From Halorutilus salinus (GTDB taxonomy: Archaea > Halobacteriota > Halobacteria > Halobacteriales > Halorutilaceae): a stretch of DNA of 64,000 bases. Position numbers and translations under genes: made by a program. Below the pieces are notes generated by a model. That model worked only from the letters and a program-made list of their open reading frames with translations, was not told the origin of the DNA and did not search any database. The stretch covers positions 186,001 through 250,000 of the forward strand of contig NZ_RKLV01000001.1 of the NCBI RefSeq assembly GCF_026242195.1, given 5' to 3'. Every line of letters starts with the position of its first letter. Within the stretch, counting starts at the first letter, position 1. This document shows positions 1-8,021 of this stretch, one piece after another.

Positions 1-175
1 CGGTGTACTCCTGACCGCTCTCGGTGAGGCAGTAACCCGTCTCGTCCTCTATACGTACCTTGGTGACGAAGCCTTGGTTGAGGAGGCTTTCGAGTATCTC
101 GTCGAGTGACCCGTCGTCGATCTCCAAGTCCTCTTCGAGAGAGCTTCGTTTCACACAGACGAGCTTGTCTGACAC
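1..175 (-). CDS. Winged-helix-like protein, N-terminal part (runs off left edge)
   Basis: Reading leftwards from a GTG at 175, an open frame of 58 codons continues to the window edge without a stop. It begins VSDKLVCVKRSS and contains a segment SLDEILESLLNQGFVTKVRI followed by a tyrosine- and glutamate-containing beta-hairpin. Small residues spaced as in helix 2, helix 3 and the wing suggest a winged helix-turn-helix fold, as in many small haloarchaeal regulators. The gene is divergent from ileS, with about 120 bp between the two starts that must hold both promoters. The start is uncertain because no ATG is in frame nearby. Function beyond a possible DNA-binding role cannot be told from the fragment. 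Confidence 0.5.
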   Translation of the reverse strand, partial: MSDKLVCVKRSSLEEDLEIDDGSLDEILESLLNQGFVTKVRIEDETGYCLTESGQEYT

Positions 176-296
176 TACGAAAACCGAAATACCCGCAGGG
201 CTTAACGTTTGCGGAATATTTCGGTCTGTCGTACCCCTCGTTAGACGTTCGTTCAAAGAGAAAGCTTACCACGGACGCCCTACAACCACGACCAAG

Positions 297-3200
297 ATGG
301 ATATAGAAGACGAGATAACGGGGAGGTACGATCCCCATGACCTCGAACCGGACGTGAAGGGGTACTGGGACGAGGCGGACGCGTACGAGACAGCGAAGGA
401 GGCACACGCCGACGACCCGAACCTCTACTTCCTCGACGGTCCGCCGTACACGAGCGGTCAGATGCATCTCGGCACGGCGTGGAACAAGACGCTCAAGGAC
501 GCCGTCATCCGTTATCTGAGAATGCGCGGTCACGACGTGACCGACCAGCCGGGGTACGACATGCACGGTCTGCCTATCGAGGTCAAGGTTGAGGAGAAGC
601 TCGGCTTTGAGAACAAGAGCGACATAGAGGAGTACGGTGTCGAGAACTTCATAGACGAATGCAAGGAGTTCGCCAACGACAACCTCGACGCGATGAACGA
701 CGACTTCCGGTCGATGGGCGTCTGGATGGACTGGGACGACCCGTACAAGACGGTCTCGAAGGAGTACATGGAAGGCGCTTGGTGGGCGTTCAAACGCGCT
801 TTCGACCGTGGTCTCGTCGAGCGGGGAAAACGCGTTATAAATCAGTGCCCGCGTTGCGAAACCGCCATCGCCGACGCAGAGATCGAGTACGACGAGATTG
901 ATTCTCCGTCTATATACGTCAAGTTCCCTCTCGAAGACGAAGACGGTTCGCTCGTCATATGGACGACGACTCCTTGGACGATACCCGCGAACCTGTACGT
1001 CGCCGTCGACGAGGACGCCGAGTACGCGAAGGTGCGTGCGACGAAGGACGGCGACGAGGAGTTCCTGTACGTAGCTTCCGAATGCGTTGAGGACGTTCTG
1101 CGCGCCGGAAGGTACGACGACTACGACGTACGCGAAACCTTCGACGGTAGCGCCCTCGTCGGTAGGGGGTACGAACACCCGCTCGTCGACCGCGTGCCGC
1201 GCCAGAAGGAACTCGACAACGAGGAAGGCGTCCACGAAGTTTACGCCGCGGATTTCGTCGAAACCGACCGCACAGGTCTCGTACACTCCGCGCCGGGACA
1301 CGGTGTCGACGACTTTGAGGTCGGTCAGGAGAACGACCTACCCGTCTTCTCACCCGTCGGCGAGGACGGCGTCTACACCGACGAGGCGGGCGATTACGCA
1401 GGTAAGTTCGTCCGTGACGCGAACGAAGGCGTTACCGACGATCTCACCGACGGAGGCTACATGCTCGCCGAAGGAACGCACGAGCACCGTTACGGACACT
1501 GCTGGCGTTGTGACACGCCTATCGTCTTCGTCGCCACCGACCAGTGGTTCATTACGGTTACCGACGTGAAAGACCGTTTGCTCGAAGAGATAGACAAGAG
1601 CGAGTGGCACCCACAGTGGGCGCGCGACTCGCGTTTCCGCGACTGGGTCGAGAACGCACGCGACTGGAACGTCTCGCGCCAACGTTACTGGGGTATACCT
1701 GTCCCGATCTGGATATGCGACGAAGGACACCGTACGTGCATAGGAACGCGTGACGAACTGCAGGAGCGCGCAGTCGGTGACGTGAACGTCGAGGAGCTCG
1801 ACCTCCACCGTCCCGACGTTGACGAGGTACACGTCGAATGCGCCGACTGCGGCGAACCCGCCGAACGCGTCGTCGATGTCTTCGACGTATGGCTCGACTC
1901 CGCCACTGCGTCGTGGGCTTCGCTCGGCTACCCGTCCGACGAGGAGGCTTTCGACGAACTTTGGCCTGCCGACCTAATCATAGAGGCGCACGACCAGACG
2001 CGCGGATGGTTCTGGACGCAGTTGGGCATGGGTGTGACGGCACTCGACGAGATACCGTACAAGGAGGTCGTTATGCACGGACATGCGCTCGACGAGGATG
2101 GACGCAAGATGTCGAAGTCGGTCGGCAACATCGTGACGCCGCAGGAGGCTATCGACCGCCACGGCGTCGACCCTCTGCGGTGTTTCCTTCTGTCGCACGA
2201 CCAACACGGCGACGACATGCGTTTCTCGTGGGACGAGATAGAGGCGAAGAAACGTACACTCAACGTCGTCTGGAACACCTACCGCTTCCCTCTACCGTAC
2301 ATGCGTCTCGACGGTTTCGACCCCGACGAGACGACCCTCGAAGACGTAGAGACGACAACCGCCGACGACTGGGTGCTTTCGCGTCTCCAGACCGTCGAGT
2401 CGGAGTATGCCGGGTACATGGAGGAGTACGAGATCGACAAGGCGCAGAAGGCTCTTCTCGACTTCCTGACCGAGGACGTTTCGCGTTTCTACGTTCAGGT
2501 CGTCCGTCCGCGTATGTGGGAAGCCGAAGACTCACCGACCAAGAACGCGGCTTACGCGACGCTTTACGCCGTCCTCGAACAGTCGGTACGTATGCTCGCT
2601 CCTTTCGCGCCCCATCTCGCCGAACGTATGTACGAAAACCTTGGCGACGTGACGACCGTCCACGCTCTCGACTTTCCCGAAGCCGACGACGCGCTCCGTG
2701 ACGAGACGCTCGAAAAACGCATGGACGTACTCCGCGAAGCCGAGGAGGCGGCGGCGAACGCACGCCAGCAGGCGGAGCGTAAGCTACGTTGGCCCGTGCG
2801 GCGTATCGTCGTCTCGACGGACGAGGATGACGTACGTGACGCTCTCGGTGCTCTCGAACCCCTGTTCCTCGACCGCGTCAACTCGAAGTCGCTTGAGGTC
2901 GTCGAGGAGTACGACGAACTCGTGGAGGTCGCCGAACCGCAGATGGGCGCGATAGGACCCGAATTCGGCGAGGACGCAGAGAAGGTTATGAAAGCCGTAC
3001 GCGACGAACCGCGCGAGAAGGTCGAGGACGGCGTCGAAATCGACGGCGAAACGGTGACGCTCGATGAGGATATGGTCGAGTACACCGACAAGACGCCTGA
3101 GGACGTAGAGGCGGTAGGGTTCGACGGCGGAACGGTCTACGTTGACGTGTCGCTTGACGACGAGATACGCGCCGAGGGCTACGCACGCGAACTCGTGCGG

Positions 3201-3431
3201 CGCGTACAGGAGATGCGTAAGGAGCTTGACCTCGATGTCGAGGAACGTATACGCGTCTCCTTCGACGCAGAGGACGACGAGATACTCGAACTCGCCGAAC
3301 GCCGAACCGACTACATACTCGAAGAGACGCGCGCCGACGGGATAGCCGATGAAGTCGACGCCGACCTGACGGAGGACTGGGACGTGGAGGGCATACGCGT
3401 CACCGTCGGTGTAGAGGTTCTCACCGTCTGA
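297..3431 (+). CDS. ileS: Isoleucyl-tRNA synthetase
   Basis: Class I aminoacyl-tRNA synthetase that charges tRNA-Ile in the cytoplasm. The 1044-residue length fits archaeal IleRS. The HIGH signature appears as HLGT near residue 56 within SGQMHLGT, and the KMSKS loop is exact near residue 604 (GRKMSKSVGN). CP1 editing-domain sequence (TTTPWTIPAN) and a zinc-type CPRC pair lie between them. The open frame extends upstream to position 60, but the ATG at 297 is chosen because MDIEDEITGRYDPHD is a normal IleRS beginning, while the upstream 79 codons are basic and Ser/Thr-rich, unlike the acidic protein. The large number of ATA codons in this genome makes this enzyme and an AUA-reading tRNA-Ile especially needed (inference). 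Confidence 0.97.
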   Translation: MDIEDEITGRYDPHDLEPDVKGYWDEADAYETAKEAHADDPNLYFLDGPPYTSGQMHLGTAWNKTLKDAVIRYLRMRGHDVTDQPGYDMHGLPIEVKVEEKLGFENKSDIEEYGVENFIDECKEFANDNLDAMNDDFRSMGVWMDWDDPYKTVSKEYMEGAWWAFKRAFDRGLVERGKRVINQCPRCETAIADAEIEYDEIDSPSIYVKFPLEDEDGSLVIWTTTPWTIPANLYVAVDEDAEYAKVRATKDGDEEFLYVASECVEDVLRAGRYDDYDVRETFDGSALVGRGYEHPLVDRVPRQKELDNEEGVHEVYAADFVETDRTGLVHSAPGHGVDDFEVGQENDLPVFSPVGEDGVYTDEAGDYAGKFVRDANEGVTDDLTDGGYMLAEGTHEHRYGHCWRCDTPIVFVATDQWFITVTDVKDRLLEEIDKSEWHPQWARDSRFRDWVENARDWNVSRQRYWGIPVPIWICDEGHRTCIGTRDELQERAVGDVNVEELDLHRPDVDEVHVECADCGEPAERVVDVFDVWLDSATASWASLGYPSDEEAFDELWPADLIIEAHDQTRGWFWTQLGMGVTALDEIPYKEVVMHGHALDEDGRKMSKSVGNIVTPQEAIDRHGVDPLRCFLLSHDQHGDDMRFSWDEIEAKKRTLNVVWNTYRFPLPYMRLDGFDPDETTLEDVETTTADDWVLSRLQTVESEYAGYMEEYEIDKAQKALLDFLTEDVSRFYVQVVRPRMWEAEDSPTKNAAYATLYAVLEQSVRMLAPFAPHLAERMYENLGDVTTVHALDFPEADDALRDETLEKRMDVLREAEEAAANARQQAERKLRWPVRRIVVSTDEDDVRDALGALEPLFLDRVNSKSLEVVEEYDELVEVAEPQMGAIGPEFGEDAEKVMKAVRDEPREKVEDGVEIDGETVTLDEDMVEYTDKTPEDVEAVGFDGGTVYVDVSLDDEIRAEGYARELVRRVQEMRKELDLDVEERIRVSFDAEDDEILELAERRTDYILEETRADGIADEVDADLTEDWDVEGIRVTVGVEVLTV

Positions 3432-3502
3432 CGTCTGTCACCTGATACAAGAAAAGACTAATAACCGAACGAGCGCTACGGTGTAGTATAAGCTTTACAG
3501 AT

Positions 3503-4570
3503 ATGGTATCGGTCACGCCCGGACGTACCGTCTTGGTCGTAGTCCTTGCTATCTCCCTGTTCCTACTCGTACCGACACCGTCGGCTCAAGTTACCGACGA
3601 ACGTCCGCACGCCACTGTCTATACCGTCGACGTAGACGGGGACGGAAATGCGACGTGGAACATACAGCTCCGTTACCGTCTCATAGGTGAGAACGAGATA
3701 AGCTCGTTTGAGACAGTACAGGAGGAGTTTGAGAAAGGCAATCTGACCGTCTTCGACGGTATCGAGGAGGAGATGCGACCGTTCGCAAACGAAGCCTCCA
3801 ACCTAACGGGTCGCCCTATGTCCCTTTCGGGGTTCGAGAGGGATATCCGTGTGCGCGATACGTTAACGCTGACCGAAGGGTTAGTCTCCGTTTCGTTCAA
3901 CTGGTCTAACTTCGCAGGCACAAACGGCTCCGTCGTCCGTGTCGGCGACGTATTCGCGGGGGGCGGTCTCGCGCTCGCGGACGACGAACGTCTCGTCGTC
4001 GAATCCACCGGCGCACCCCCTGTCTCGTCTGTATCCCCCGAACCCGATACGCGCGACGACGGTCGTTTCGTCTGGGACGGAGAGATATTCTTTGGCGAGG
4101 GACAGCCCAGTGTGGTCTTCGGCGACCCTCCTGAGACCGACGCCGACACAAACGGCACCGACGTAAACCGAACCGACGACGATAACGTCTCCCGAACCGA
4201 CGGTTCGCCCACAGCCGCAACCGTGATCGCGGGTATCTTAGTCCTACTGTCGGGGTTCGCAGGCGGCTTCTACCTGAGCCGTTCGGGCTTCTTCGGCGGT
4301 GAGACCCGTAAAGAAACCGCCACCTCCGAAGACGGTGACGAAGAGGAGACCGTCGACGACGAACTGCTCACCGACGAGGATCGCGTCGTCCGTATTCTGC
4401 GTCAGAACGGTGGGAAGATGAGGCAAGCCGAGATCGTCGAACGGACGGAGTGGTCGAAGAGCAAGGTCAGTATGCTCCTGAGCGACATGGAGGAGGACGG
4501 TACCGTCTCCAAGCTCAGGCTCGGACGCGAGAACGTGATCGAACTGGAGGATTCCGAAGGGAACGGATGA
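3503..4570 (+). CDS. Membrane-anchored helix-turn-helix protein (COG2512 type)
   Basis: The 355-residue protein has an N-terminal signal or anchor (hydrophobic residues about 8-28), an extracytoplasmic domain rich in N-glycosylation sequons (NLT, NWS, NGT, NVS), a single membrane helix near residues 240-262, and a cytoplasmic C-terminal winged helix (VRILRQNGGKMRQAEIVERT, then WSKSKVSMLLSDMEEDG). This matches the archaeal family of predicted membrane-associated transcriptional regulators. The layout suggests it senses something outside the cell or at the membrane and acts on DNA, but the ligand and targets are unknown. Its stop codon overlaps the start of mptE (ATGA), so the two are probably cotranslated. 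A TATA-like stretch (GTATAAGCTT) lies about 20 bp upstream of the ATG. Confidence 0.8.
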   Translation: MVSVTPGRTVLVVVLAISLFLLVPTPSAQVTDERPHATVYTVDVDGDGNATWNIQLRYRLIGENEISSFETVQEEFEKGNLTVFDGIEEEMRPFANEASNLTGRPMSLSGFERDIRVRDTLTLTEGLVSVSFNWSNFAGTNGSVVRVGDVFAGGGLALADDERLVVESTGAPPVSSVSPEPDTRDDGRFVWDGEIFFGEGQPSVVFGDPPETDADTNGTDVNRTDDDNVSRTDGSPTAATVIAGILVLLSGFAGGFYLSRSGFFGGETRKETATSEDGDEEETVDDELLTDEDRVVRILRQNGGKMRQAEIVERTEWSKSKVSMLLSDMEEDGTVSKLRLGRENVIELEDSEGNG

Positions 4571-5196
4571 GGTACGGTGACTGGGAGCCTTTCTACGAAG
4601 CGATCCTTGAGGGGTTCGGCTACACGCGCGAGGACGACAGACGCGCCGCGCGTGTTCTGAACAGCCGTCTGGACGCGTTCGACGACCACCGTCTCGACGC
4701 CTTACTGGACGGTGAGACGGTGGTGGTCGTCGGAAACGCGCCGTCGCTCGAACCCCGACACGTCACCGAGGGGGTAGTCGTAGCCGCAGACGCCGCCGCC
4801 CTGCGTCTCTATGAAGCCGGCGTTGACGTGGATATAATCGTTACCGACCTCGACGGAGCGCCGCGTCACGCGGTCGAGAGATCGCACGACGGAACGGTCG
4901 TCGCTGTACACGCACACGGCGACAACGTGGACGCGCTTCGCCGGTACGTCCCGCGTTTCGAGTCCCGAAACGTCGTCGGAACCACACAGACACGTCCTTT
5001 CGGCGTCCTCCATAACTTCGGCGGCTTCACCGACGGCGACCGATCCGCTTTCCTCGCGGACGGTTTCGGCGCATCGCGTATCGAGCTTCATGGGTTCGAC
5101 TTCGGGGACGCTACGGGCGAAAAAAGGAAGAAGCTGAGATGGGCGTGGCGTCTACTTCGCGTCCTCGCCTACCAACGCCATGAATGGCTCGTTTAG
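4567..5196 (+). CDS. mptE: 6-hydroxymethyl-7,8-dihydropterin pyrophosphokinase, MptE type
   Basis: Transfers pyrophosphate from ATP to 6-hydroxymethyl-dihydropterin in archaeal pterin/folate biosynthesis. The 209-residue protein resembles the archaeal DUF115/MptE family (COG1634): an N-terminal helical part, then VVVVGNAPSLEP, the paired aspartates of VVAADAAALRLYEAGV and IIVTDLDG, and a C-terminal ELHGFDFGDATGEKRKKL segment. The ATG at 4567 overlaps the stop of the preceding gene by 4 nt and gives the family's normal N-terminus (MRYGDWEPFYEAILEGFGY). The stop codon (5194-5196) abuts the stop of the convergent glutaredoxin gene with no spacer. Confidence 0.88.
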   Translation: MRYGDWEPFYEAILEGFGYTREDDRRAARVLNSRLDAFDDHRLDALLDGETVVVVGNAPSLEPRHVTEGVVVAADAAALRLYEAGVDVDIIVTDLDGAPRHAVERSHDGTVVAVHAHGDNVDALRRYVPRFESRNVVGTTQTRPFGVLHNFGGFTDGDRSAFLADGFGASRIELHGFDFGDATGEKRKKLRWAWRLLRVLAYQRHEWLV

Positions 5197-5562
5197 TTAC
5201 GCCACCGCGTCTATCTTCTCTTCGAGTTCTCCGTCCTCGTGCATCTCAACGACGATGTCGCTTCCGCCCAAGAACTCGCCGTCTACGAAGACCTGCGGAA
5301 CCGTGGGCCAGTCCGTCACGTCCTCAAGAACCTCACGTACGCGCTCGTCACGTAGGACGTCGACGGTCTCGAACTCGTCCTCGTACAGCGAAACAGCCTT
5401 GACGGCGCGCGCCGAGTAGCCGCACTGAGGCATCTCCTCGTTACCTTTCATAAAGATGACGATGTCGTTCTCGTCCACGGCTTCCTCGATACTGTCACGC
5501 ATCTCCTCCTCGCTCTCTGCGTTGTAGATTTCGCGTTCTGTATCTGTAACTTGCATATGCAC
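5197..5562 (-). CDS. Monothiol glutaredoxin (Grx4 type)
   Basis: A 121-residue glutaredoxin fold protein with the active site CGYS (MPQCGYSARAVK), close to the CGFS motif of monothiol glutaredoxins that carry and transfer [2Fe-2S] clusters. Other hallmarks are FMKGNEEMPQ, the cis-proline element WPTVPQVFVDGEFLGG and GGSDIVVEMHEDGEL. It starts MHMQVTDTEREI; a second ATG two codons in is equally possible. A BolA-family gene lies 30 bp upstream on the same strand, and the two are likely cotranscribed. Monothiol glutaredoxins and BolA proteins are known partners in cluster handling, so the pairing supports this role over general disulfide reduction. Confidence 0.92.
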   Translation of the reverse strand: MHMQVTDTEREIYNAESEEEMRDSIEEAVDENDIVIFMKGNEEMPQCGYSARAVKAVSLYEDEFETVDVLRDERVREVLEDVTDWPTVPQVFVDGEFLGGSDIVVEMHEDGELEEKIDAVA

Positions 5563-5592
5563 CGGTAGGTACGACCGTCGGACGTAAAACGT

Positions 5593-5847
5593 TCACCCTT
5601 CTGCTTCGTCGTGCGTCCGCGCCCGTATCTCGACGGCGTGTATCTCACCTCCCATCGCCTCACCGAGGGCGTCGTACACCGCACGGTGTCTGTCGACGCG
5701 TGACATGCCTTCGAAGCCGTCCGAGACGACAACGACGCCGAAATGCGCGCCGTCCGAGCGCTCGTCCTCGTGATCTTCCTCGACTACCTCGACGTCTGCG
5801 TCCGGCATCTCGCTCTCTATACGTTCACTGACCTCTTGAGACTCCAT
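5593..5847 (-). CDS. BolA/IbaG family protein
   Basis: An 84-residue BolA-like protein from the ATG at 5847 (MESQEVSERIESEMPDADV). The BolA fold is visible as ADVEVVEEDHEDER, then the HFGVVVVSDGFEGMSRVDRH segment, where the invariant RxxRH-like element (SRVDRHRAVYDAL) and the conserved C-terminal His region (GGEIHAVEIRART) occur. The frame is open for nine more codons upstream, but MESQ gives the family-typical N-terminus. It lies directly upstream of the monothiol glutaredoxin gene on the same strand. By analogy with characterised BolA-Grx pairs it probably takes part in Fe-S cluster trafficking or iron sensing. Confidence 0.87.
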   Translation of the reverse strand: MESQEVSERIESEMPDADVEVVEEDHEDERSDGAHFGVVVVSDGFEGMSRVDRHRAVYDALGEAMGGEIHAVEIRARTHDEAEG

Positions 5848-5901
5848 GCAACCCGGTTCGTCTTCAAGTAACAAAACACCTCGTAAACTACGCGGAAGCT
5901 A

Positions 5902-5918
5902 CTTACCTGACCGGTAAG
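5902..5918. promoter_or_regulatory. Inverted repeat CTTACC-N5-GGTAAG (TetR-like operator candidate)
   Basis: A perfect 6-bp inverted repeat with a 5-bp spacer (CTTACCTGACCGGTAAG) ends 12 bp before the ATG of the disrupted FAD monooxygenase gene. Its position over a leaderless promoter and its TTACC/GGTAA arms resemble TetR-family operators. No regulator gene lies next to it. Confidence 0.5.
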
Positions 5919-5930
5919 AACAAACATGGC

Positions 5931-6940
5931 ATGACTGACGAGGATACAGATATCCTCATCGTTGGCGGAGGGGTTGCCGGACTTGCGCTTGCGGGGTTTC
6001 TCGAACGCGACGGCTACCGACCGACGGTCGTCGAACGATCCGGGGAGGGCGACGGTTCGGGATGGGCTATCGGTCTCCGCCCCAACGGCGTTTCTGTTCT
6101 CGATAAACTGGGGTTCTGGACGAGGCTCTGGCGAGGGGTAGTATGTCCGAAGAAGTCGGGATAAGAACCTCGGACGGAGCATCGACAACCGTCCCTACCC
6201 GAGAGGGTATGCTCGCGCTACACAGGTCAGATCCGATCGAGGTTCTCCGAGGAGCTTTGTCGAGGTCAGAAGTACGGAGGGAAACATCTCCCCAAAACTT
6301 CGAGACCGACCGGGGTTCGGTTGAGGTAGGCTTCGGTCAGGGAACCGAACCGTACGATATCGTCGTGGGAGCCGACGGCATAGGCTCGTGGGTCGGATCG
6401 GAGATGTTAGATACCGAGGTGGTGCGCAGGAGTACCGTCACATGGTCGTTCAGGGTCCCCTCGTCGGCGGAACCCGTTCTACCACCGAACCTTGTTAGCC
6501 TCTTCGCACCCGGAACCGGTGCGATAGCCGACGAGGTAAACGGTCGCGCACTCGTGAACCTTTCAACCAAGCTACCCCCCGCTGAGACTCCCCAGCCACC
6601 AGCCCTCGACCTACTCCGCGATGTCGCCGACGATATCGGCTGGCCCATCCCCGACTACGTCGGCACCCTCGATGACACCTCGGAGGTATACTTCCGGAGA
6701 GACTACGAGGTCACCGCACCGTCGTGGCACAGCCAAAACGCCGTGCTCGTAGGCGACGCCGCGCACGCCGTGCACCCTATCGTCGCCGCGGGTGCCACGC
6801 TCGCACTTGAAGACGGTTACGTCCTCGCCGACGAACTCGTCTCCGAGAGCGACCCAAGCTACGCCTTCGCGTCGTTTGAGAAACGCCGGAGGGCGCGCGT
6901 CAAAACCGTCAGGAAAGCCGCCCACGTTGCCGAACGGTAG
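5931..6940 (+). pseudogene. FAD-dependent monooxygenase, frameshifted and short at the C-terminus
   Basis: The N-terminal part (5931 to about 6136) has the FAD-binding Rossmann motif LIVGGGVAGLALAGFLERDG and the WAIGLRPNGVSVLDKLG segment of p-hydroxybenzoate hydroxylase-like monooxygenases. Around 6135-6138 the homology moves to the -1 frame and continues as SEEVGIRTSDG to 6940, including the second FAD motif VLVGDAAHAVHPIVAAGATLALEDG. One G added to the GGGG run at 6135-6138 would restore one frame (Arg-Gly-Gly-Ser-Met-Ser-Glu). The joined product would be about 335 residues, shorter than the usual 380-400, ending just after KTVRKAAHVAER. It is either a decaying gene or a homopolymer sequencing error; the short C-terminus favours decay. 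Confidence 0.7.
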
Positions 6941-7103
6941 CCTTCTCGGAGTCCTCTTTATTGACGGTGCCCCGGAACACGCTCGCGCGGATCTTACCGG
7001 TTCCGGGATTCGGTGTCGCTCTACGCGGTATCAGTCTCGCAAAGCCCTCACTCGACGAGGTTTAGACGTAAGGATTTTACGCCGTCCACCTCTTTCTACT
7101 CCG

Positions 7104-7979
7104 ATGGAACCCGACCGCGAAAAGCTCAGAGAAGCCGGGCGTATACACGCCGAGGTCTCCGAGACGGCGCGCGATATGGTCGAGGAAGGTGCGCCGCTTC
7201 TCGAACTCGCCGAGGTAGTCGAGGAGGAGATACGAGACGAAGGCGGCGCTCCCGCCTTCCCCGTCAACATCTCGCGCGACGAGGAGGCGGCGCACGCAAC
7301 CCCGTCACGCGGCGACGAAGAGACGTTCGGCGAGGAGATGGTCAACGTCGATATCGGTGTACACGTCGACGGCTGGATAGCGGACGCCGCGTTTACTGTC
7401 GATCTTAGCGGCAGGGACGAAATCGTCGAGGCGTCGCGCGATGCGCTCGAATCGGCGCTCGACCGTGTCGAAGCCGGTGTATCGACCGCCGAACTCGGTA
7501 ATGCGATAGAGGAAACGATAGACGGCTACGGCTACAACCCCGTCTACAACCTCACGGGACACGGACTCGGCGAGTACCAACAGCATACGTCGCCGAGCGT
7601 ACCCAACCGGGGCGTCGACCAAGGCGTGACGCTCGAACAGGGCGACGTGATCGCTATCGAGCCTTTCGCAACCGACGGCGGCGGGAAGGTCAAGGAGGGC
7701 GGAGACGAGGAGATATACTCGCTTCAGGACACCGACGCGCGTGTTCGTTCACGCCGCGCACGCGAACTCGTTGAGACGATATCCGACGAGTACCGTACGT
7801 TACCGTTTGCGAAACGGTGGATCGACGACGACCGTCTCGATATGTCGCTCCGCCGTCTCAAGTCGACCGACGTTGTCGAAGGCTACCCCGTCCTAAAGGA
7901 GGACGAAGGCTACTTTGTTTCGCAGGCTGAACACACCGTTATGGTGGAGGAAGACGGATGCGAGATAACGACCGAATAA
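7104..7979 (+). CDS. map: Methionine aminopeptidase, type II
   Basis: Removes the initiator methionine from nascent proteins and binds two metal ions. The 291-residue protein has the pita-bread fold landmarks: FPVNISRDEEAAHATPSRGD, VNVDIGVHVDGWIADAAFTV with metal-binding aspartates, NLTGHGLGEYQQH with the metal-binding His, VIAIEPFATDGGG with a metal-binding Glu, and the final SQAEHTVMV with the last Glu. The type II insertion lies between the last two (LVETISDEYRTLPFAKRW). The ATG at 7104 gives MEPDREKLREAGRIHAEV, the normal beginning; the frame is open farther upstream but that part is not conserved-looking. Confidence 0.96.
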   Translation: MEPDREKLREAGRIHAEVSETARDMVEEGAPLLELAEVVEEEIRDEGGAPAFPVNISRDEEAAHATPSRGDEETFGEEMVNVDIGVHVDGWIADAAFTVDLSGRDEIVEASRDALESALDRVEAGVSTAELGNAIEETIDGYGYNPVYNLTGHGLGEYQQHTSPSVPNRGVDQGVTLEQGDVIAIEPFATDGGGKVKEGGDEEIYSLQDTDARVRSRRARELVETISDEYRTLPFAKRWIDDDRLDMSLRRLKSTDVVEGYPVLKEDEGYFVSQAEHTVMVEEDGCEITTE

Positions 7980-8021
7980 GTAAACTGTTATGTTCATGGG
8001 ACGCTTAGGGAGCAAGATAGG

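Noticed and set aside
60-296. In-frame extension of the ileS reading frame upstream of 297
   Set aside because: The extension is basic and Ser/Thr-rich, overlaps a divergent gene on the other strand, and the ATG at 297 gives the normal IleRS start.
6792-7103. In-frame extension upstream of methionine aminopeptidase
   Set aside because: It overlaps the end of the FAD monooxygenase in another frame and has Arg/Ser-rich composition unlike the acidic proteins of this genome; ATG 7104 gives the family start.
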